Under the pieces are notes generated by a model, which worked only from the letters and a program-made list of their open reading frames with translations, did no database searches and was not told the DNA's origin. 64,000 bases of DNA from Paramicrobacterium agarici. GTDB lineage: Bacteria > Actinomycetota > Actinomycetes > Actinomycetales > Microbacteriaceae. Of this stretch, positions 58,931 to 64,000 are shown piece by piece. The translations under genes and the position numbers were made by a program. Every line of letters starts with the position of its first letter. Positions within the stretch are counted from its first letter, which is position 1. The stretch lies in NCBI RefSeq assembly GCF_002563955.1, contig NZ_PDJE01000001.1:2356001-2420000 (forward strand). The letters are read 5' to 3'.

Positions 58931-58987
58931 CTACCAGTGCCAAGCCGCGTCACTTGGTAGTCTCGGGTGGTACTCGCGGGCCACCCG
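58931..58987. promoter_or_regulatory. tandem dyads at the SDR promoter
   Basis: CTACCAGTG (58931-58939) pairs with CACTTGGTAG (58951-58960) with a one-base bulge. CGGGTGG (58964-58970) pairs with CCACCCG (58981-58987). A TAGTCT (58958-58963) overlaps the first dyad and may be the -10 box. The dyads could be an operator or leader hairpins. Confidence 0.4.
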
Positions 58988-59013
58988 CTTCCCATCGTCA
59001 AGGAGTCACTCTC

Positions 59014-59781
59014 GTGTCCAACCCTCTTCAGCCCGGTTCACTCGACGGCAAGCGCGTACTCGTGACGGGCTCGAGTCGCGGTGTCGGCGCCGACACGATC
59101 CGTTACTTCGCAGAAGCCGGCGCTCACGTTGCCATCAACTTTCGCAACAAAGAAGCACGCGCCGTGAAGCTCGCCGACAGCATTCGCGAGAGTGGGGGTA
59201 CGGCGATCACGGTTGGTGCCGATCTCACCGACGCCGACTCGGTGTCTGCGATGTTCGCCGCAGTGAAAGCTGAGTTCGGTGGCCTCGACATTCTTGTTCT
59301 TAACGCATCGGGCGGCATGGAATCCGGCATGGGCGAGGACTACGCAATGTCACTGAATCGTGACGCGCAGGTCGGTGCCCTGGCTGCCGCCGAGCCGCTG
59401 CTCAGCGAAGGCTCGCGCGTGGTCTTCGTGACCAGCCACCAGGCGCACTTCATCAGAACGACTCCGACCATGCCCGAGTACGAGCCCGTGGCGAAGTCGA
59501 AGCGCGCGGGCGAAGATGCTCTTCGCGAGCGCATTCCCGCGCTGGCCGAGAAGGGAATCGGCTTTGTCGTCGTCTCTGGCGACATGATCGAGGGAACCAT
59601 TACCGCTACGCTTCTCAACCGGATGAATCCCGGAGCGATCGAAGAACGAAAGAAGGCCGCGGGCAAGCTCTACAACGTCGCCGAATTCGCCGCCGAGGTG
59701 GCTTCGGCTGCCGTCGACCCCGTACCCGACGACAATACGCGCCTCGTCGGCGACGTCTCGGACTTCGCTCCGGAGGCCTAG
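59014..59781 (+). CDS. SDR-family oxidoreductase with atypical active site
   Basis: The 255-residue product is a short-chain dehydrogenase: cofactor loop VTGSSRGVGADTI (residues about 17-29), NASGG in place of NNAG and catalytic Ser141 in FVTSHQAHF. The Tyr156 region reads PEYEPVAKSKRAGEDAL, so the usual Lys at Tyr+4 is Ala160, with Lys at +5 and +7. SDGs of this subtype, with VSGDMIEGTIT after the active site, are known to me from other actinobacteria, so the pattern is probably a subfamily trait. GTG 59014 is preceded by AAGGAG. Substrate unknown. It overlaps the HdeD gene by 4 bases tail-to-tail. Confidence 0.85.
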   Translation: MSNPLQPGSLDGKRVLVTGSSRGVGADTIRYFAEAGAHVAINFRNKEARAVKLADSIRESGGTAITVGADLTDADSVSAMFAAVKAEFGGLDILVLNASGGMESGMGEDYAMSLNRDAQVGALAAAEPLLSEGSRVVFVTSHQAHFIRTTPTMPEYEPVAKSKRAGEDALRERIPALAEKGIGFVVVSGDMIEGTITATLLNRMNPGAIEERKKAAGKLYNVAEFAAEVASAAVDPVPDDNTRLVGDVSDFAPEA

Positions 59782-60380
59782 TCCGAGTACGCGCCGGCCG
59801 TCACCGGCTTGTCACGCCCGCGAGCGAACACGATTCCCTCGAGCGTCTGGGCGATGCCACCGACCACAAGCATCGTCGCTGCGAAGATGAGCATCACGCC
59901 CGCGGCGAAGTTCGGCGAGAGTATGACGAACACGCCTCCCACAATGCTCAGAACGCCGTACACGATCGCAAGCCATTTGAGAGAGCTCGTCGGCAGCGAC
60001 GCGAGTGAAGCGGCGCCCTCGACGATCCAGACAAAGCCGACCATGGTCGCCAAAAGAGCGACGCCGAACCCGGGGTTGATGAGCACAACGATGCCGGCGA
60101 TGACGAGAAAGATTCCAAGAATGACGGCGAGGATCTTGCCCCCGGTCGTCTCGTCGAACGCCGCAAGGCCCAGACCCGCGCGCGCGATGCCCGCAACGAT
60201 AAAGAACACGCCGAATGCCCACGCGACAAGAAGCAGAGTGACACCGGGCCACGCCCAAATGACGATCCCCAGAACCACGGCCGCCAGTCCGCCGACGATC
60301 AAGGCTGCTCGCACGCCCTTGACCTGCCCGGGGGAGAGAGCCACATGATCGATAAGCCACGTCGTACCGCGACCGTTCAC
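59778..60380 (-). CDS. HdeD/DUF308 family membrane protein
   Basis: A 200-residue polytopic protein with six membrane helices arranged as three hydrophobic pairs, internal repeats of the DUF308 type (VVLGIVIWAWPGVTLLLVAW, FLVIAGIVVLINPGFGVALL, SIVGGVFVILSPNFAAGVML). In E. coli HdeD is linked to acid resistance; in actinobacteria the role is not known. The GTG start at 60380 follows GAGGAGGAA. Its stop overlaps the SDR stop region by 4 bases. Confidence 0.88.
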   Translation of the reverse strand: MNGRGTTWLIDHVALSPGQVKGVRAALIVGGLAAVVLGIVIWAWPGVTLLLVAWAFGVFFIVAGIARAGLGLAAFDETTGGKILAVILGIFLVIAGIVVLINPGFGVALLATMVGFVWIVEGAASLASLPTSSLKWLAIVYGVLSIVGGVFVILSPNFAAGVMLIFAATMLVVGGIAQTLEGIVFARGRDKPVTAGAYSD

Positions 60381-60985
60381 GATTCCTCCTCAAACCTGCC
60401 CTGACTTCCAGCTTTGCGCAGATTCCCAGAATATGCACGCCTCTGTGATGAAAAGAGGCGTAACGCATGGTCTCAGGGCAGTGAGATCGTCTTGCCAGAG
60501 GCAGGGCGAGAACCGATATCTCACGCGTTATGTCAAGTAACCGGGTTATCATGCACAAGGAGACACGGTCCGAGGAGGGGTGCGTGGATTCGCGCCACGC
60601 GAGACACAGCGCCACGAGCACATGAGAACGCGTGACATTGCAAGCTCGCGTCGCCGCGCAACATGCGAGCCAGGTGTCCGGGAGTTCACGGGCACCAGAC
60701 GTCGCGTCGTGAGGAATCCATCTCGCACGATCTGTGGCCGTCGCAGACGTCGGTGCAAGCACACAGAAACTCGCACCCGCAACGAGGATGCTGGCGCACC
60801 TAGCGCGTTACCAAGCTCGGAACGGCGGTGCGTTCAGATTTCACGCTCGCAACGGGCGCGCTCGCACTCTCCGACTCCGTACCGATAATGTACATTATGT
60901 CAACTCAGGGGCACTGCGCATGGTTTCACCTGTGCATCAATCGGTCCCCGAGCAACCCCAGCGATGCTGCCCTATCGCACGATGG
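60381..60985. other. 605-base gene-poor region with an AT-rich palindrome
   Basis: No convincing coding sequence is seen; the open frames are Arg-rich shadows. Contents: the HdeD ribosome-binding site near 60381-60390, a TTATGTCAA at 60526-60534 and again at 60895-60903, and an exact 14-base palindrome ATAATGTACATTAT at 60885-60898 overlapping the second copy. On the minus strand both copies read TTGACATAA. A purine-rich GAGGAGGGG at 60572-60580 is followed by a 13-codon frame of doubtful meaning. The region may be a decayed insertion or hold regulatory sites. Confidence 0.5.
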
Positions 60986-61492
60986 TCAACGTTCATCCAC
61001 GCTTTGCAGGTGGGCAGCGTTTCCGCGGAGTGCCTCTTCGTATCTCAGAACTTCATCCGTACGGTATCTGTCCGCGATCAATTCGAGCACGGCTCCGAGC
61101 GCTGCGCTCGGCTTTCCCGCCGCGTGCACGGATAGTGCTCGAAAGATCGCGAGCGATTCAGACTCGGGAAAAGCCCGCAGAGCCTCGTCGAAGATCGCAA
61201 TACTTTCGTCGACGCGCCCGAGATTGCGGAGAGTGCTGCCGTACTGGAGGTAGCACTGCCGGAGCCACCGACCATCGAGCCCGGCGTTCATCGCCCTTCG
61301 GTAAAACTCGGCCGCGACCTCCTCCTGGCCATCCGTGTCGTACGCGCCGCCAACCTCGTACAGTACCGCGGGGTCATCGGGATGCTGCGAGAGCAGCTCG
61401 ACTACAGCTGCGATCGTGGGAGCCATGTGGCTTCGATCGCGCGCTTCGAAAATGGCGTCAAGCTCCGCCCGCAGCGCCGGATCTGTGTCCAT
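60986..61492 (-). CDS. tetratricopeptide-repeat protein
   Basis: The 168-residue product is helical with TPR-like repeats: HPDDPAVLYEVGGAYDTDGQ (about residues 36-55), WLRQCYLQYGSTLRNLGRVD (about 75-94) and ESIAIFDEALRAFPESESLA. It has no signal peptide and no other domain. TPR proteins bind partners; none is encoded next to it. The N-terminal 30 residues are charged. Similar proteins are annotated as tetratricopeptide repeat proteins in Microbacteriaceae and Bacillus. Function unknown. Confidence 0.8.
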   Translation of the reverse strand: MDTDPALRAELDAIFEARDRSHMAPTIAAVVELLSQHPDDPAVLYEVGGAYDTDGQEEVAAEFYRRAMNAGLDGRWLRQCYLQYGSTLRNLGRVDESIAIFDEALRAFPESESLAIFRALSVHAAGKPSAALGAVLELIADRYRTDEVLRYEEALRGNAAHLQSVDER

Positions 61493-61578
61493 CTCTCCCC
61501 CTCTTCTGCAGGTTGCATCAACATATCAATTGCCAGGCTTGACAGTCCGGGCAGCATTCTCGCAAACCTCGAAGAGCG

Positions 61579-61983
61579 TCAGTCACGAATGGCGAGCATC
61601 AGCCGCAACCCGATGCTCGCCGTCACGATAAGCACGACAACGGCGCCGAACCATGCCACGTCATAGCCGCTTGGCAAGTGAACCACCACCGCGAGCCGCT
61701 CGGGTGTTGCTTCGGTTGCGCTCGCGACAGCAGTGGCCAACGCCGCGACGAGAGTGAGCGTCGTCGGCACCCCAGCGGCCACGACCTTCTCACGACTGCT
61801 CCACCGCGGCGACGTCATCAGCATCGCTAGCCCGACGAGCCAGCCGAGAACGGGAACGACGATGCCCGCAAAGCCGTAGACGATCGCCGAGAGTCGAGCG
61901 AAGTCCCGTGTGTCGCGCCAGCGCACGCCCGGCGTTGCTCCCCGTGACCGGAGTGCATGGTGAACACCGACGTTACTGACCAT
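61579..61983 (-). CDS. hypothetical membrane protein
   Basis: I do not recognise this 134-residue protein. Three hydrophobic segments are visible: residues about 35-55 (VYGFAGIVVPVLGWLVGLAM), about 68-90 (AGVPTTLTLVAALATAVASA) and about 108-128 (VAWFGAVVVLIVTASIGLRL). The N-terminal 28 residues are basic and hydrophilic; a later start at an internal Met is possible. It lies alone between the TPR gene and the divergent methyltransferase fusion. Coding is supported by length and by regular membrane pattern only. Confidence 0.6.
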   Translation of the reverse strand: MVSNVGVHHALRSRGATPGVRWRDTRDFARLSAIVYGFAGIVVPVLGWLVGLAMLMTSPRWSSREKVVAAGVPTTLTLVAALATAVASATEATPERLAVVVHLPSGYDVAWFGAVVVLIVTASIGLRLMLAIRD

Positions 61984-62063
61984 TAACTCAAGCTAGCCCG
62001 TTCTGAACCGCCGGTCAACGGTAGGCAGCCTGCCCGTGAACGGCGCGCGACAGCATCCCGCGA

Positions 62064-62069
62064 TAAAAT
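62064..62069 (+). promoter_or_regulatory. -10 element of probable leaderless promoter
   Basis: TAAAAT ends 6 bases before ATG 62076, in the 92-base gap between divergent genes. Confidence 0.5.
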
Positions 62070-62075
62070 GATCGG

Positions 62076-63284
62076 ATGCCACAACCGCACCGTGAGCGCA
62101 CGCGCGCCGCCTACGATCGCGTCGCCGCAGACTACGCAGAGCTTCTCGCCACGGAATTGGTTGCTCGACCCCTGCACCGCCACCTACTCGACGATTTCGC
62201 CTCTCGCGTCGTCGGCCCCGCTCTGGACGCAGGCTGCGGGCCCGGGCGCGTCGCCGCGTACCTCGATTCGCGGGGCGTCGATGTCTCAGGCGTCGACCTC
62301 TCCCCCGGCATGATCGACGAAGCGCGCCGCCGGCATCCCCACATCTCCTTCCGTGTCGGCACACTCGACCAGCTGGGCGTCGCCGACGCGTCGCTCGGCG
62401 GCATCGTCGCCTGGTACTCCATCATCCACACGCCCGAGCACGAGCTCCCGGCCATCGCGGGCGAGTTCCGACGCGCGCTCTCCCCCGACGGAATACTTCT
62501 GCTCGGCTTCCAAGCCGGCTCCTCGCAAACCGTGTCGATTACGAGTGCCTACGGACACGACGACCTCGACTACGAGGCAGTTCGCCATTCCCCGGATGCT
62601 GTCGTTGCTGCCCTTGAAGCAGCAGGGTTCGCCGTCGAACTCCACGCGGTGAATGCCGCTACTCCCCCGGAGCGCGATCCGCAGGCGTACATCACCGCGC
62701 GAGTGTCACGCGAGCGCGCCACAGCCTATCGTGACGACCGATTGACCACCGAACGCCTGCTGCTGCGCTGCCCAACGCTCCACGATGTTGACGCGATCAC
62801 GGCCGCGTGCCAGGACCCCGAGCTTCAGCGACGGGTCCCCGTGCCCGTGCCGTACCGTCGCGAGCATGCCGTCGCCTACGTAACGACATACTGCGAAGAC
62901 GGGTGGCTCACCGGCGAACGGTGCACGTGGGCGCTCGATGCGGGCGGCTCGTTCGCCGGCGTCGTGGGCCTGGATCGCATCGCGGACGGGTCGGCGAACC
63001 TGGGCTTCTGGATGGCGCCCGGTCACCGAGGACGCGGATACCTGACGGAGGCAATTGCCGCGGTGATCGATTACGCGTTCGCGTACCTTCAGCTGGAACG
63101 CGTTGAGTGGCGCGCGTTTGCGGGCAACGTCGGCTCGGCGCGAGCGGCACAACGTGCAGGCTTCCACTTCGAAGGCGTGCGACGATCGGCGTCTGTCGGT
63201 CGCGAGGGGCGAGAAGACGACTGGGTCGGCAGCATCCTCGCGGCGGATGACCGCAGCCCACAGCCGTGGTCAGTTCTCAACTGA
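62076..63284 (+). CDS. SAM methyltransferase-GNAT acetyltransferase fusion
   Basis: The 402-residue product joins two enzymes. Residues 1-215 form a class I methyltransferase: RTRAAYDRVAADYAELL, motif I ALDAGCGPGRVAAYL, VSGVDLSPGMIDEARR and the late-motif ALSPDGILLLGFQ. Residues about 220-395 form a GNAT acetyltransferase of the RimJ/RimL type: TTERLLLRCPTLHDVDAI at the start, acetyl-CoA loop APGHRGRGYLTEAIAAVI and AGNVGSARAAQRAGFHFEGV. The link at residues 205-220 is short and the frame unbroken. The targets are unknown; a role in modifying one small molecule or protein twice is speculation. Confidence 0.85.
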   Translation: MPQPHRERTRAAYDRVAADYAELLATELVARPLHRHLLDDFASRVVGPALDAGCGPGRVAAYLDSRGVDVSGVDLSPGMIDEARRRHPHISFRVGTLDQLGVADASLGGIVAWYSIIHTPEHELPAIAGEFRRALSPDGILLLGFQAGSSQTVSITSAYGHDDLDYEAVRHSPDAVVAALEAAGFAVELHAVNAATPPERDPQAYITARVSRERATAYRDDRLTTERLLLRCPTLHDVDAITAACQDPELQRRVPVPVPYRREHAVAYVTTYCEDGWLTGERCTWALDAGGSFAGVVGLDRIADGSANLGFWMAPGHRGRGYLTEAIAAVIDYAFAYLQLERVEWRAFAGNVGSARAAQRAGFHFEGVRRSASVGREGREDDWVGSILAADDRSPQPWSVLN

Positions 63285-63288
63285 TCCC

Positions 63289-63852
63289 TCACCGTTTGAT
63301 TTCGGCGAGCACGTTCGCCACCCGCACGCGAAAGTCCCAAGGAATTCGTTCGGGAAGGCCGTCGATGGGCCACCACCCGACCGCCTCGCTCTCGTCGCTC
63401 GCCTGCGGCTCACCGGCGGCGACAGCGGCGAACCCAAGATCCCAGTGACGTCGACAGCGTCCGAACGCCGCCGCCAATTCGTGGCGGTTGAGGTCGACGG
63501 GTGCCTCCGACAGCATCCGGATGCTGCCGAGTCCACTCTCTTCGCTCGCTTCACGTTGCGCGGCAGCGGCCACTGAGGTGTCAGCGCGCTCGATGTGCCC
63601 GCCGAGCTGCACCCAAAACTGGCCCTTCCTGTGGAAGCACAGCAGCAGTCGATCGAACGATGGCGTGAAGACGAAGCAACTCGCCGTGAGGTGGTCGGGG
63701 CCGTGTTCGCGATCGAGTGCAGAGTCGCCCGCTGAGGTCAGGAACTCCAGGTATTCGTGTCGTCGGAACGTCTGTTCAACGGAACGGGGCACCCAGCCCT
63801 CAAGGTGTTCCGAGAGCGCGGCGGCTCGCGCGCGCGTCTTCGGAAGGTTCAC
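63289..63852 (-). CDS. Nudix hydrolase
   Basis: The product has an N-terminal helical segment and a Nudix domain: box GGHIERADTSVAAAAQREAS followed by EESGLG, giving the G-x5-E-x7-REUxEExGU pattern (start of box near residue 80). Substrates are nucleoside diphosphates linked to another moiety; which one is unclear. GTG 63852 and GTG 63885 are both possible starts: GGGAGG is only 1 base before 63852, so 63885 (198 residues) cannot be excluded. Stop is 5 bases from the convergent fusion gene stop. Confidence 0.85.
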   Translation of the reverse strand: MNLPKTRARAAALSEHLEGWVPRSVEQTFRRHEYLEFLTSAGDSALDREHGPDHLTASCFVFTPSFDRLLLCFHRKGQFWVQLGGHIERADTSVAAAAQREASEESGLGSIRMLSEAPVDLNRHELAAAFGRCRRHWDLGFAAVAAGEPQASDESEAVGWWPIDGLPERIPWDFRVRVANVLAEIKR

Positions 63853-63887
63853 GCCTCCCAGTATGGCGCACGGCGGCACAGACACCC

Positions 63888-63919
63888 GACCGAACAGAAG
63901 ATGGGGACGCTGTTCGGTC
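63888..63919 (-). terminator. weak hairpin after the last partial gene
   Basis: GACCGAACAG (63888-63897) pairs with CTGTTCGGTC (63910-63919) across a 12-base loop. It overlaps the stop codon of the partial minus-strand gene and lacks a T-run, so its terminator role is uncertain. Confidence 0.4.
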
Positions 63920-64000
63920 AGGTGCTGGCGTTGTGTCTCTCCGCGCGCCGGCGCGCGGACTCGGTCGGCATGCCGAGCTCATTCAGCGGCGATGTGTCAC
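63918..64000 (-). CDS. C-terminal end of an unidentified gene
   Basis: On the minus strand an open frame enters from the window edge and reads DTSPLNELGMPTESARRR, then AERHNAST and stop at 63918-63920. It has the composition of a normal coding C-terminus (codon third positions GC-rich), but is too short to identify. It is cut by the window edge. Confidence 0.45.
   Translation of the reverse strand, partial: DTSPLNELGMPTESARRRAERHNAST

Noticed and set aside
57970..59013. 348-codon upstream extension of the SDR gene
   Set aside because: It is antisense to the GDPD gene; AAGGAG before GTG 59014 and the SDR N-terminus fix the start.
60580..60888. 102-codon Arg-rich open frame in the 605-base gap, with a purine-rich stretch before it
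   Set aside because: Composition is unnatural (Arg and Ser dominate) and the purine run overlaps the start codon; I see no support for translation.

Overview
The window is a gene-dense, high-GC chromosomal segment from an actinobacterium, most likely of the family Microbacteriaceae. This is inferred from gene content and not from a database comparison. Lineage markers are WhiA, two RbpA-family RNA-polymerase-binding proteins, OpcA, the mycothiol ligase MshC, PafB/PafC, a SUF operon with a Rieske-type gene, a cysteine-free (type B) L31, and frequent GTG starts, many apparently leaderless. No transposase, integrase, phage gene or CRISPR array was seen.

Layout. 1-6444: nucleotide excision repair (3' part of uvrA, uvrC), then rapZ and whiA. 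6567-11018: sodA, the lower-glycolysis run gap-pgk-tpiA, secG and an RbpA paralogue. A perfect 21-bp hairpin (11034-11078) separates this from the convergent carbon operon tkt-tal-pgi-zwf-opcA-pgl (19234 down to 11085), so glycolysis and the pentose phosphate pathway meet head-on. 19502-28317: heme A synthesis (ctaB, ctaA), the SUF operon sufB-sufD-Rieske-sufC-sufT, an ABC-F ATPase and SURF1, which together form a cofactor and cytochrome-oxidase assembly neighbourhood. 28314-35746: small conserved proteins, a FabG-like reductase, serB, a lone ABC ATPase, L31, a DEDDh exonuclease, TreS, an alpha/beta hydrolase and a shortened glycosyltransferase-like protein. 35737-45359: histidine phosphatase, sirtuin, SpoU methyltransferase, SGNH hydrolase, SF2 helicase, a two-component system, tRNA-Leu(GAG), M20 peptidase and UppP. 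45381-57966: mshC, PAC2, HAD, trmI, FKBP lipoprotein, pafB-pafC-tatA-tatC-helY, lnt and canonical rbpA. This order follows the known actinobacterial proteasome-Tat-Lnt-RbpA neighbourhood but without the pupylation/proteasome genes. 58069-64000 is more variable: GDPD, an atypical SDR, HdeD, a 605-bp gene-poor gap, a TPR protein, a membrane protein, a methyltransferase-acetyltransferase fusion, a Nudix hydrolase and the tail of one more gene.

Most genes are core metabolism or housekeeping. I found no convincing new multi-gene system. The observations most worth checking are: a promoter of the PafBC/RecA-NDp type in front of the SF2 helicase; loss of the pupylation genes beside a retained pafBC; an RbpA paralogue that has lost its zinc-site residues; a protein reduced to the N-terminal half of a GT4 glycosyltransferase; the methyltransferase-GNAT fusion; an SDR with a displaced active-site lysine; and an unexplained AT-rich palindrome in the 605-bp gap.
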